The notes below the pieces were generated by a model that did no database searches, was not told the origin of the DNA, and worked only from the letters and a program-made list of their open reading frames with translations. Made by a program: the position numbers and the translations under genes. Of a stretch of DNA of 17,563 nucleotides, positions 1 to 6,337 are shown one piece after another; the first letter of the stretch is position 1, and each line of letters opens with the position of its first letter. The stretch is from an uncultured Acidimicrobiales bacterium (GTDB taxonomy: Bacteria; Actinomycetota; Acidimicrobiia; Acidimicrobiales; Aldehydirespiratoraceae). The stretch lies in the NCBI GenBank assembly GCA_938091985.1, contig CALKOE010000347.1:1-17563 (forward strand), in the 5' to 3' direction.

Positions 1-407
1 AAGTCCCGCTGGCAATCCAGAAGGGCACCGAAGAGGCACGCCGCAATTTGTTCTCTGTCGCGATGGCCGGTTCGACCATCGTGCATGAGACCGTCGGCGA
101 GATGGGTGCAGGTCGCGTCATGCTGAAGCCGGCTGCCCCCGGTACCGGCGTGATCGCCGGTGGCGCCGCTCGTGCCATCCTCGAAGAGGCTGGCATTTCC
201 GACGTGCTGTGCAAGTCGCTCGGTTCGGCCAACCACATCAACGTCGCTCGTGCGACGATCAATGGCCTGATGGGTCTTCGTCGTCCCGACGAAATCGCTC
301 GTCTTCGTGGCCTCGATCCCGACGAGTTCCTGCCGGCTGGTCTCTGGGCCGCCTACCAGGAGAGCGAACGCGGCGACGCGGCTCCGGCTGCGCCTGAGGC
401 ATCGTGA
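1..407 (+). CDS. rpsE: 30S ribosomal protein S5, 3' part (5' end outside window)
   Basis: This is the C-terminal 134 residues of ribosomal protein S5, read in the frame that begins at base 3. S5 sits in the small subunit near the mRNA entry and helps decoding accuracy. The visible part starts within [14 protein letters not shown] and continues through the conserved C-terminal domain ([20 protein letters not shown], then [16 protein letters not shown]). A short Ala/Pro-rich acidic tail ends the protein, a common variable end in actinobacterial S5. The stop TGA (405-407) shares its A with the ATG of rpmD, so translation is probably coupled. It belongs to the spc operon with rpmD, rplO and secY. 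Identification is by the conserved motifs and the gene order; the N-terminal RNA-binding domain cannot be judged because it lies upstream of the window. Confidence 0.97.
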   Translation, partial: VPLAIQKGTEEARRNLFSVAMAGSTIVHETVGEMGAGRVMLKPAAPGTGVIAGGAARAILEEAGISDVLCKSLGSANHINVARATINGLMGLRRPDEIARLRGLDPDEFLPAGLWAAYQESERGDAAPAAPEAS

Positions 408-592
408 TGGCATCGATCAAGGTCACCCAGGTTCGCTCCGCGATCGGCACCAAGCCGAAGCAGCGCGGCACCCTGCGCGCCCTCGGGTTGCGTGGCATCG
501 GCAAGAGCAACACATTCGAAGACCGGGCGGAGATCCGCGGCATGCTTGCCCGCGTGCCGCACCTCGTGAAAGTCGAAGAGGTCGACTCATGA
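407..592 (+). CDS. rpmD: 50S ribosomal protein L30
   Basis: This 61-residue protein is L30, a small one-domain protein of the large subunit. The sequence has the family pattern: an early strand (ASIKVTQVRSAIG), a basic segment (KPKQRGTLRALGLRGIGKSN) and a final strand LVKVEE. The ATG at 407 overlaps the rpsE stop as TGATG and is preferred over the in-frame GTG at 404, which would add one residue and sit inside rpsE. The end overlaps rplO as ATGA (589-592). The length is typical for bacterial L30. The order rpsE-rpmD-rplO-secY is the standard spc operon order, which makes the assignment secure. Confidence 0.96.
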   Translation: MASIKVTQVRSAIGTKPKQRGTLRALGLRGIGKSNTFEDRAEIRGMLARVPHLVKVEEVDS

Positions 593-1083
593 TCAAGCTC
601 CATGATCTGCAGCCCCCAGACGGATCCAACAAGCGCGGCAAGCGCAAGGCTCGCGGCATCGGTGGCAAGGGCGGCAAGACTGCCGGCCGTGGCACCAAGG
701 GTCAGCGCGCTCGTAACACCGTGCCGATCGGCTTCGAGGGTGGCCAGATGCCGCTCCTGCAGCGCATCCCCAAGCTCCGTGGTTTCACCAACCCGTTCCG
801 CGTTGAATACCAGGGCATCAACCTCGACACCCTCGACGAGACCGGACTCACCGAGATCTCCCCGGAGATTCTCCTCGAGAAGGGCCTCGTTTCGAAGGGC
901 GCCCTCTTGAAGGTCCTCGGTCGCGGTGAAGTGACCAAGGCGATCACTGTGCGGGCCCACGGGTTCTCGAAGTCAGCCGAGGCAGCTATCACAGCGGCCG
1001 GAGGTACTGTCGAGACCCTGCCGCTTCCGTGGGGCGATCGTCGTCCTCCGCACGGCAGCTTCAACCAACACACCAATCGCTGA
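589..1083 (+). CDS. rplO: 50S ribosomal protein L15
   Basis: L15 is a large-subunit assembly protein that threads a long basic N-terminal extension into 23S rRNA. The 164-residue product shows this Gly/Arg/Lys-rich extension (residues 14-45, with GKGGKTAGRGTKGQ), the signature FEGGQMPLLQRIPK and then the globular domain ending near VETLPLP. A further stretch of about 17 residues (WGDRRPPHGSFNQHTNR) extends beyond the usual L15 end. The start chosen is the ATG at 589, overlapping the rpmD stop as ATGA. The frame stays open upstream, but that part is out of frame with rpmD and not L15-like. The stop at 1081-1083 is followed by a hairpin that covers the secY ribosome binding site. Confidence 0.96.
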   Translation: MIKLHDLQPPDGSNKRGKRKARGIGGKGGKTAGRGTKGQRARNTVPIGFEGGQMPLLQRIPKLRGFTNPFRVEYQGINLDTLDETGLTEISPEILLEKGLVSKGALLKVLGRGEVTKAITVRAHGFSKSAEAAITAAGGTVETLPLPWGDRRPPHGSFNQHTNR

Positions 1084-1086
1084 TTT

Positions 1087-1100
1087 CCCCATCGGGGAGG
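1087..1100 (+). promoter_or_regulatory. secY ribosome binding site inside a small hairpin
   Basis: The sequence CCCC-ATC-GGGG (1087-1097) forms a short stem, which U:A and G:U pairs can extend to 1084-1100. The downstream arm contains GGAGG (1096-1100), a strong Shine-Dalgarno placed 9 bases before the GTG start of secY at 1110. The hairpin starts just after the rplO stop codon (1081-1083). A ribosome finishing rplO would melt it. The sequence and pairing are seen directly; the coupling role is inference. Confidence 0.5.
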
Positions 1101-1109
1101 GAGAACACC

Positions 1110-2429
1110 GTGCTGTCGCGGGTATTGAACATGTTCCGGGTCGCAGACCTGAGGAACAAGATCATCTTCACCCTGGCCATGATCGGTCTGTACCGACTCG
1201 GCTCGTTCATCCCTGCCCCTGGCGTCGACATCGAGGCCGTGCAGGACTTGCGCGACCAGGCCAACACCGGCGGCATCCTCGGCTACATCCAGCTGTTCTC
1301 CGGCGGTGCGCTCACCCAGTTCGCGATCTTCGCGCTGGGGATCATGCCGTACATCACCTCGTCGATCATCATGCAGATCCTCGGCGTCGTGATTCCGAAG
1401 ATCGAGCAGTGGCAGCAGCAGGGTGCAGTCGGTCAGCGCAAGATCACCCAGTGGACTCGTTACCTCACGATCTCGATCGCAGTGGTGCAGTCCACGTCGT
1501 TCGCCTTCCTGTTCCACAACGGTGGGCTCGTCGGCAGCGTCGACCTGCTTCCCAAGTTCAGCGCCTGGACCGTCTTCGTGGTGGTCCTCACTCTCACGAG
1601 CGGCACGGCACTGCTGATGTGGATGGGTGAGCTCATCACCCAACGTGGCATCGGCAACGGCATGTCGCTGCTCATCTTCACCAGCGTCGTCTCGACGTTG
1701 CCCGCACAGGGAACCCTCGTCCAGGCCGAGAACGGCAACCTGGCGTTGATCGCACTGATCGCCGTCGCCGTCATGCTCCTTGTCGCCATCGTGTTCGTCG
1801 AGCAGGGTCAGCGCCGCATTCCGGTGCAGTTCGCCAAGCGGGTCGTCGGTCGACGAATGTACGGCGGCCAGTCCACCTACATCCCGCTGAAGGTCAACCA
1901 GTCGGGCGTCATCCCGATCATCTTCGCCAGCTCGGTGCTCTATCTTCCCAACCTGATCGCTGTGGCATTGCCCGACGACGGCTGGGGCGGAAGCGTGCAG
2001 CGCTGGGTCGACAACAACCTCGCGAACCCCGCAGCCATCACCTATCTGGTTTTCTTCGGTCTGTTGATCGTCGGCTTCGCCTACTTCTACACCGCGATCA
2101 GCTTCGACCCGGCCAAGCAGGCCGACACGATCCGCAAGCAGGGTGGCTTCATCCCCGGCATCCGTCCGGGTCCGCAGACCGAGCGCTATCTGGCCCGCAT
2201 CCTGAGCCGCATCACCTTCCCGGGCGCCATGTTCATTGCCGGCGTCGCGCTGATCCCGTCGATCCTCATCAACCAAACGCTCGAGACCGGTACCGGCGGC
2301 GGTGGTGGTGCCGGCGGGTTCGCATTCGGCGGCATCTCTCTGCTGATCGCTTCGGGCGTTGCGCTCGAGACGATGAAGCAGATCGACAGCCAGCTGATGA
2401 TGCGCAACTACGAAGGCTTCCTGAAGTAG
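1110..2429 (+). CDS. secY: protein translocase subunit SecY
   Basis: SecY is the channel-forming membrane subunit of the SecYEG translocon, which exports unfolded proteins and inserts membrane proteins. The 439-residue product matches family length and begins with the typical N-terminus (LSRVLNMFRVADLRNKIIFT, then YRLGSFIPAPGVD). About ten hydrophobic segments can be seen. The segment ALGIMPYITSSIIMQIL is a family signature, and the cytoplasmic loop QRRIPVQFAKR and the C-terminal FPGAMFIAGVALIPSIL follow. A glycine-rich stretch (near residues 393-403) lies in a late external loop. The GTG at 1110 is chosen because it begins the conserved N-terminus and has GGAGG 9 bases upstream; the longer in-frame reading from 1029 overlaps rplO. 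The stop TAG abuts the ATG of adk. Confidence 0.97.
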   Translation: MLSRVLNMFRVADLRNKIIFTLAMIGLYRLGSFIPAPGVDIEAVQDLRDQANTGGILGYIQLFSGGALTQFAIFALGIMPYITSSIIMQILGVVIPKIEQWQQQGAVGQRKITQWTRYLTISIAVVQSTSFAFLFHNGGLVGSVDLLPKFSAWTVFVVVLTLTSGTALLMWMGELITQRGIGNGMSLLIFTSVVSTLPAQGTLVQAENGNLALIALIAVAVMLLVAIVFVEQGQRRIPVQFAKRVVGRRMYGGQSTYIPLKVNQSGVIPIIFASSVLYLPNLIAVALPDDGWGGSVQRWVDNNLANPAAITYLVFFGLLIVGFAYFYTAISFDPAKQADTIRKQGGFIPGIRPGPQTERYLARILSRITFPGAMFIAGVALIPSILINQTLETGTGGGGGAGGFAFGGISLLIASGVALETMKQIDSQLMMRNYEGFLK

Positions 2430-3017
2430 ATGAGCGCTCCTGTCACTACCGCAAAGCGTCTCGTGATTCTGGGCCGCCAAGGCTCCGGAAAAGGCACGCA
2501 AGCGGTGCGGATCGCCGAGAGCTTCGGCTGCGTCCACATCTCGACCGGCGACATGCTTCGCGCTGCCGTCAGCGCCGGCACCGAGCTCGGCAAGCAGGCT
2601 GAGGCGGTCATGAACAGCGGCGGCCTCGTCGGTGACGACATCATGAACGGGATCGTCGCAGAGCGCCTTGCCGCCGACGACATCATGACCAACGGGGTGC
2701 TCCTCGACGGTTTTCCCCGCACGTCGGACCAAGCCGACGCTCTCGAACGAATCTTTGCCGACCAGGGTGTTGCCCTGGATACGGCCATCAATCTCGATGT
2801 TCCGGTGGAAATTGTGACCGAACGCATGCTGGCTCGCCGGCGTGTTGACGACACACCCGAGGCCATCGAGCGCCGTCTGTCGCTCTACGAAGAGCAGACG
2901 GCACCCCTTCTCGACTGGTTCGGCGCCCGAGACCTCCTTGTGGCGGTCGATGGTGTCGGGTCGGAAGACGAAGTGTTCGCCCGGCTCAGTGAAGCGATCG
3001 ACAGGTCGCAGCAGTGA
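2430..3017 (+). CDS. adk: adenylate kinase
   Basis: Adenylate kinase interconverts ATP + AMP and 2 ADP in the cytoplasm. The 195-residue protein has the P-loop GRQGSGKGT (residues 15-23). The usual Pro of GxPGxGKGT is Gln here, a modest deviation. The AMP-binding parts HISTGDMLR and LLDGFPRT follow. The LID is the short kind: RRRVDDTPEAIERRL follows RMLA directly, without the Cys4 zinc insert of long adenylate kinases. Mycobacterial Adk has the same form. The ATG follows the secY stop with no gap, and no strong Shine-Dalgarno is visible, so translation is likely coupled to secY. After it comes the infA promoter rather than the commonly seen map gene. Confidence 0.96.
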   Translation: MSAPVTTAKRLVILGRQGSGKGTQAVRIAESFGCVHISTGDMLRAAVSAGTELGKQAEAVMNSGGLVGDDIMNGIVAERLAADDIMTNGVLLDGFPRTSDQADALERIFADQGVALDTAINLDVPVEIVTERMLARRRVDDTPEAIERRLSLYEEQTAPLLDWFGARDLLVAVDGVGSEDEVFARLSEAIDRSQQ

Positions 3018-3029
3018 TGCCGCGGCGGG

Positions 3030-3058
3030 TTGGTCGCCTACCGCGCGTCCGGTAGCGT
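3030..3058 (+). promoter_or_regulatory. promoter for infA and the alpha operon
   Basis: A -35-like TTGGTC (3030-3035) is separated by exactly 17 bases from a -10 TAGCGT (3053-3058), which fits the TAnnnT pattern of actinobacterial sigma-70 promoters. The predicted transcript start is near 3065, leaving a leader of about 70 bases before infA. The TTG of the -35 box is also the only ordinary in-frame start codon upstream of infA. That argues it is a promoter element rather than a start. Seen in sequence; not proven experimentally. Confidence 0.6.
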
Positions 3059-3066
3059 AGTCAGCT

Positions 3067-3086
3067 GGCCTGGGTCCACCCAGGTC
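3067..3086 (+). promoter_or_regulatory. leader hairpin upstream of infA
   Basis: GGCCTGGG (3067-3074), loop TCCA, CCCAGGTC (3079-3086) forms a continuous 8-bp stem with one G:U pair. It lies right at the predicted 5' end of the infA transcript and about 50 bases before the start codon. No U-tract follows, so it is unlikely to be a terminator. It could stabilise the 5' end or be a regulatory structure. Confidence 0.5.
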
Positions 3087-3134
3087 ATTCCGCGTGCGAG
3101 CAACCAGCTCGTCGTTTTCGAAGAGGTTTCCGCC

Positions 3135-3359
3135 ATCGCAAAGCCCAAGGAAGATGCGATCGTTCTCGAGGGGACGGTCACCGAGTCGCTCCCCAATGCC
3201 ATGTTCCGCGTGGAGTTGGAGAACGGCCCAGAGGTGCTCGCACACATCAGCGGCAAAATGCGAATGCACTACATCCGCATTCTTCCTGGCGATCGCGTCC
3301 AGGTGGAACTCACCCCATACGACCTCCAACGGGGCCGTATCACCTACAGGTATAAGTAG
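3135..3359 (+). CDS. infA: translation initiation factor IF-1 (apparent AUC start)
   Basis: IF-1 binds the 30S A site and works with IF-2 and IF-3 to select the initiator tRNA and start codon. The 74-residue product is one OB-fold, with the family's conserved stretches [33 protein letters not shown] and [15 protein letters not shown]-1 normally begins Met-Ala-Lys. Here the codon at that place is ATC (3135-3137), followed by GCA AAG CCC. A good Shine-Dalgarno, AAGAGG (3121-3126), lies 8 bases before it. The only ordinary in-frame start upstream is TTG at 3030, which adds 35 unrelated residues and coincides with a -35 box; ATT at 3087 is another non-standard option. An AUC start is therefore inferred; a G-to-C base error would look the same. 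rpmJ follows after 6 bases. Confidence 0.93.
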   Translation: MAKPKEDAIVLEGTVTESLPNAMFRVELENGPEVLAHISGKMRMHYIRILPGDRVQVELTPYDLQRGRITYRYK

Positions 3360-3365
3360 CTCTCC

Positions 3366-3479
3366 ATGAAGGTTCGACCAAGCGTCAAGAAGATCTGTGA
3401 CAAGTGCAAGGTGATTCGTCGCCACGGCCGTGTCATGGTCATCTGCGAAAACCCGCGTCACAAGCAGAGGCAAGGCTGA
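3366..3479 (+). CDS. rpmJ: 50S ribosomal protein L36 (zinc-binding form)
   Basis: This 37-residue protein is L36, the smallest large-subunit protein, which stabilises 23S rRNA folding. The sequence begins [19 protein letters not shown] and keeps all zinc-ribbon ligands: Cys11, Cys14, Cys27 and His32. It is therefore the C+ (zinc-binding) paralogue type, not the zinc-independent form some bacteria induce under zinc limitation. The ATG at 3366 follows the infA stop after 6 bases, and rpsM starts one base after the TGA. infA-rpmJ-rpsM is the standard order. The gene is easily missed because of its size. Confidence 0.96.
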   Translation: MKVRPSVKKICDKCKVIRRHGRVMVICENPRHKQRQG

Positions 3480-3480
3480 A

Positions 3481-3858
3481 ATGGCACGCATTAGCGGCGT
3501 CGACATCCCCCGCGACAAGCAGGTAGGGATCTCGCTGACTTACATCTACGGCATCGGCCGCACCACCGCACTTCACGTGTGTGAGGCAACCGATATCGAC
3601 ACCACCACTCGAGTTCGGGATCTCACCGACGACGAAGTCGCGAAGATCCGCGGCTACATCGAGTCTGACCTCCAGGTCGAAGGTGACCTCCGCCGTGAGG
3701 TCAGCCAAGACATCAAGCGCAAGATGGAGATCGGCTGCTACCAAGGCCTGCGTCACCGTCGTGGTCTGCCCGTCCGTGGCCAGCGCACCCACACGAACGC
3801 TCGCACCCGGAAGGGACCGAAGAAGACGGTCGCCGGGAAGAAAAAGGTGATGAAGTAA
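3481..3858 (+). CDS. rpsM: 30S ribosomal protein S13
   Basis: S13 sits in the head of the small subunit and makes bridges to the large subunit and contacts with P-site tRNA. The 125-residue product starts [13 protein letters not shown], the standard N-terminus. It has the helix-hairpin-helix [10 protein letters not shown], then [24 protein letters not shown], the family signature, and a lysine-rich tail reaching into the P site. The ATG at 3481 is chosen because it gives the family start; an in-frame reading from 3430 overlaps rpmJ. The stop overlaps the rpsK start as TAATG (3856-3860). Length is typical. Confidence 0.97.
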   Translation: MARISGVDIPRDKQVGISLTYIYGIGRTTALHVCEATDIDTTTRVRDLTDDEVAKIRGYIESDLQVEGDLRREVSQDIKRKMEIGCYQGLRHRRGLPVRGQRTHTNARTRKGPKKTVAGKKKVMK

Positions 3859-4256
3859 TGGCAACTCCAGCCGCAGGCGGTCGTCGACCGCGCAAGCGTG
3901 AACGCAAGAACGTCACGCACGGAATCGCTCATATCAAGAGCTCGTTCAACAACACGATCATCGCGATCTCCGACCAGCAGGGCGACATCATCGCCTGGGC
4001 GTCGGCCGGCAATGTCGGGTTCAAGGGCTCTCGCAAGTCCACCCCGTACGCCGCACAGATGGCCGCCGAGCAGGCTGCTCGTCGGGCGATGGAGCATGGC
4101 GTCCGCAAGGTCGACGTGCAGGTGAAGGGTCCCGGCTCCGGCCGTGAGACCGCGATCCGCTCGATTCAAAACGCAGGCATCGAAGTGACGGGTATCAAAG
4201 ACGTCACCCCGATTCCGCACAACGGTTGTCGCCTCGTCAAGCGGCGGAGGGTCTGA
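3858..4256 (+). CDS. rpsK: 30S ribosomal protein S11
   Basis: S11 forms part of the platform of the small subunit near the mRNA exit and the Shine-Dalgarno helix. The 132-residue product has a basic N-terminus ([13 protein letters not shown]), then [31 protein letters not shown] sequence ([20 protein letters not shown]) and the C-terminal block [13 protein letters not shown] typical of S11. The start ATG overlaps the rpsM stop. The gene is followed by one base and then rpsD. All conserved parts are intact, and nothing unusual was noted. Confidence 0.97.
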   Translation: MATPAAGGRRPRKRERKNVTHGIAHIKSSFNNTIIAISDQQGDIIAWASAGNVGFKGSRKSTPYAAQMAAEQAARRAMEHGVRKVDVQVKGPGSGRETAIRSIQNAGIEVTGIKDVTPIPHNGCRLVKRRRV

Positions 4257-4257
4257 C

Positions 4258-4872
4258 ATGTCGCGCTACACCGGTCCGAGGGCACGCGTTTCGCGTCGTC
4301 TCGGCACCAACATCTGGGGTACCAAGGGCGAGACAGTTGCGCTCGACAAGCGTCCCTACCCGCCAGGCGAACACGGTCGTTCCCGTCGCCGTGGTTCCGT
4401 TTCTGAGTTCCTCGTGCAGCTGCAGGAGAAGCAGAAGGCTCGCTTCACCTACGGCCTGACCGAGCGTCAGTTCCGCAACCTCTTCGCCGAGGCAAGCCGC
4501 CGTCAGGGCGTCACCGGCGAAAACATGCTGCGCTTCCTCGAGCTTCGTCTCGACAACGTGGTGTACCGCGCCGGCTGGGGTGCAACCCGTCCGCAGGCAC
4601 GCCAATTCGTCAACCACGGACACCTCAACGTCAACGGTCGCCGGGTCACCATCCCGAGCTACCGCGTGCGCAAAGGCGATGTCATCGAGCTGCGTACCAA
4701 GGCTCGTGACTTCACCGTCGTCCAGTGGAACTCCGACGTTCTCGATCGCACGCCTCCGGCGTGGCTCGAGGTCGGCGAAGACTTCCAGATCACCGTTCGT
4801 GAGCTCCCGATTCGTGAGCAAATCGACATTCCCGTCCGCGAACAGCTCATCGTTGAGCTGTACTCGAAGTAG
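4258..4872 (+). CDS. rpsD: 30S ribosomal protein S4
   Basis: S4 is a primary binder of 16S rRNA that nucleates assembly of the small-subunit body; in some bacteria it also represses the alpha operon. The 204-residue protein starts [20 protein letters not shown]. An S4 RNA-binding fold follows ([20 protein letters not shown], then [22 protein letters not shown]). The N-terminal zinc-site cysteines found in some S4 proteins are absent, so this is the C-minus form, in contrast to the C+ form of L36 in the same operon. The start ATG follows the rpsK TGA after one base. Identity is secure. Confidence 0.97.
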   Translation: MSRYTGPRARVSRRLGTNIWGTKGETVALDKRPYPPGEHGRSRRRGSVSEFLVQLQEKQKARFTYGLTERQFRNLFAEASRRQGVTGENMLRFLELRLDNVVYRAGWGATRPQARQFVNHGHLNVNGRRVTIPSYRVRKGDVIELRTKARDFTVVQWNSDVLDRTPPAWLEVGEDFQITVRELPIREQIDIPVREQLIVELYSK

Positions 4873-4884
4873 CTGAGGTCAACG

Positions 4885-5823
4885 ATGCTCGTCATTCAGC
4901 GTCCCACCGTCGAAGCCATCGATGAGCCAGAAGGCAACCTTCAGCGGTTTGCCATCGGGCCCCTCGAGCCAGGTTTTGGCCACACCATCGGCAACTCGAT
5001 TCGGCGGACCCTGCTGTCGTCGATTCCCGGCGCCGCCGTCACCCAGGTTCGTTTCGACGATGCCCTCCATGAGTTCGACACCATCACCGGTGTTGCGGAG
5101 GATGTCACCGACATCATCTTGAACCTCAAGGACCTCGTGCTCGCGGTCCACAGCGAGGAGCCCGTCACACTGCGGCTCGACTCGCGTGGCCCTGCCGAAG
5201 TCTCTGCCGCCGACATCCAACCCCACCCCGACGTCGAGGTGCTCAACGGTGATTTGGCCCTGGCCAACATCAACGGCAAGGGCCGCCTCGCCATCGACAT
5301 CACGGTGCAGACCGGCCGCGGCTACGTCTCGGCCGACAAGAACAACACCAGCACCACCATCGGTGTGATTCCGGTCGACTCGATCTACTCGCCCGTTCGT
5401 CGGGTGTCGTTCGAGGTCCTGCCCACCCGTGTCGAGCAGTCGACCGACTTCGATCGCCTCGTGATCGAGATCGAGACCGACGGTTCCATCACTCCTCGCG
5501 ACGCACTGGCATCCGCCGGTGGCACGTTGCGGGCACTCGTCCAGCTGGTCGAGGAGATGAGTGATGAGCCCCAGGGTCTGGAACTCGGCGAAGCCGTCCA
5601 GGTCGCCACCGGCGGCCCCGACATGGATCTGCCCATTGAAGACCTCGAGCTCTCCGAGCGTCCTCGCAACTGCCTCAAGCGCGCCCAGGTCAACACCGTC
5701 GGCGAGCTGCTGCTCAAGAGCGAAGACGACCTGTTGGCAATCACCAACTTCGGCCAGAAGAGCCTCGACGAAGTCATCGCCAAGCTCGACGAGCGTGGCC
5801 TGACGCTGCGAAACCGAGACTGA
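4885..5823 (+). CDS. rpoA: DNA-directed RNA polymerase subunit alpha
   Basis: The alpha subunit dimerises to start RNA polymerase assembly, and its C-terminal domain contacts UP elements and activators. The 312-residue product has the N-terminal domain with FAIGPLEPGFGHTIGNSIRR and LLSSIPGAAVTQVRFDD, and the second part with GYVSADKNN and PVRRVSFEVLPTRVEQ. A short acidic linker follows (about residues 230-250), then the C-terminal domain with LSERPRNCLKRAQVNTVGEL and FGQKSLDEVIAKL. The ATG at 4885 has GAGG (4875-4878) 6 bases upstream and starts at the conserved MLVIQRP. Length is close to the usual value. rplQ follows after one base. Confidence 0.97.
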   Translation: MLVIQRPTVEAIDEPEGNLQRFAIGPLEPGFGHTIGNSIRRTLLSSIPGAAVTQVRFDDALHEFDTITGVAEDVTDIILNLKDLVLAVHSEEPVTLRLDSRGPAEVSAADIQPHPDVEVLNGDLALANINGKGRLAIDITVQTGRGYVSADKNNTSTTIGVIPVDSIYSPVRRVSFEVLPTRVEQSTDFDRLVIEIETDGSITPRDALASAGGTLRALVQLVEEMSDEPQGLELGEAVQVATGGPDMDLPIEDLELSERPRNCLKRAQVNTVGELLLKSEDDLLAITNFGQKSLDEVIAKLDERGLTLRNRD

Positions 5824-5824
5824 C

Positions 5825-6178
5825 ATGCCTGGAAGACCACGCAAGGGCAAGCGCTTCGGCGGTAGCTCACAGCATCACAAGCTCATGATGGCCAACCTGG
5901 TTGCGTCGCTGATCGCGGCCGAGGGCATCACGACCACCGAAGCAAAGGCGAAGGCGCTCCGGCCCGTCGCCGAGAAGATGATCACGAAGGCCCGTAAGGG
6001 TGGCGTGCACAATCATCGTCAGGTTGTGAAGTTCCTGGGCGATCGCGAGATGGCGACGAAGTTGTTCGACGAGATCGGTCCTCGCTACGAGGAGCGTCAC
6101 GGCGGCTACCTTCGCATCATCAAGCTCGACAACCGCTCGGGCGACAACGCCCCGATGGCGCGCATCGAGTTCGTCTGA
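5825..6178 (+). CDS. rplQ: 50S ribosomal protein L17
   Basis: L17 lies near the polypeptide exit tunnel of the large subunit. The 117-residue product shows the family sequence: MPGRPRKGKRFGGSSQHHK, then ANLVASLIAAEGITTTEAKA, then EIGPRYEERHGGYLRIIKL and the final PMARIEFV. The ATG is one base after the rpoA stop. Some actinobacterial L17 proteins have long acidic tails, but this one stops at the minimal family end. It is the last gene of the alpha operon here and is followed by three hairpins, the last a strong terminator. Confidence 0.97.
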   Translation: MPGRPRKGKRFGGSSQHHKLMMANLVASLIAAEGITTTEAKAKALRPVAEKMITKARKGGVHNHRQVVKFLGDREMATKLFDEIGPRYEERHGGYLRIIKLDNRSGDNAPMARIEFV

Positions 6179-6194
6179 TTCATCCTGCGAGTTC

Positions 6195-6213
6195 GCGACA
6201 CCTACGGTGTCGC
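6195..6213 (+). repeat. inverted repeat 1 after rplQ
   Basis: GCGACACC (6195-6202), loop TAC, GGTGTCGC (6206-6213) is a perfect 8-bp inverted repeat 17 bases after the rplQ stop. It has no U-tract after it. It may protect the 3' end of the alpha operon mRNA or be an RNA processing site. Confidence 0.55.
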
Positions 6214-6234
6214 TCATGCGCAGACCATGACTCC

Positions 6235-6260
6235 GCTCGACCGGCGAAGCCGGACCGAGC
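6235..6260 (+). repeat. inverted repeat 2 after rplQ
   Basis: GCTCG-A-CCGGC, loop GAA, GCCGG-AC-CGAGC forms two 5-bp stem segments separated by a small internal loop. It sits between the first inverted repeat and the terminator. The structure is seen directly by pairing; the function is unknown. Confidence 0.5.
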
Positions 6261-6275
6261 TACCAAACGCTGATC

Positions 6276-6315
6276 GAATGCCCCGCCGGGTCACCGGCGG
6301 GGCATTCGCCGTTTT
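6276..6315 (+). terminator. intrinsic terminator of the alpha operon
   Basis: A 14-bp perfect stem runs from 6276-6289 to 6294-6307 with the loop GTCA, and one more C:G pair (6275:6308) is possible. The core is GCCCCGCCGG / CCGGCGGGGC. It is followed after a few bases by TTTT (6312-6315). This is by far the strongest hairpin in the window. It ends the infA-rplQ transcription unit and separates it from truA. Confidence 0.85.
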
Positions 6316-6323
6316 CGAACCCG

Positions 6324-6329
6324 TATCCT
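6324..6329 (+). promoter_or_regulatory. -10 element of a likely leaderless truA promoter
   Basis: TATCCT fits the TAnnnT -10 consensus and lies 8 bases before the truA ATG (6338), the spacing expected for transcripts that begin at or very near the start codon. No clear -35 is seen; the terminator arm occupies that place. No Shine-Dalgarno precedes the ATG, which fits leaderless translation. Confidence 0.5.
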
Positions 6330-6337
6330 TGAGCGTC

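Noticed and set aside
3030..3134. TTG 3030 as the infA start (35 extra residues)
   Set aside because: The TTG is part of a -35 box with a correctly spaced -10 downstream. The added residues are unlike any IF-1, and the Shine-Dalgarno is placed for the ATC at 3135.
702..3518. 938-residue open frame on the minus strand
   Set aside because: It lies opposite rplO, secY, adk, infA and rpmJ, all with clear family motifs. Long antisense frames are expected in GC-rich DNA, and the translation shows no recognisable motif.
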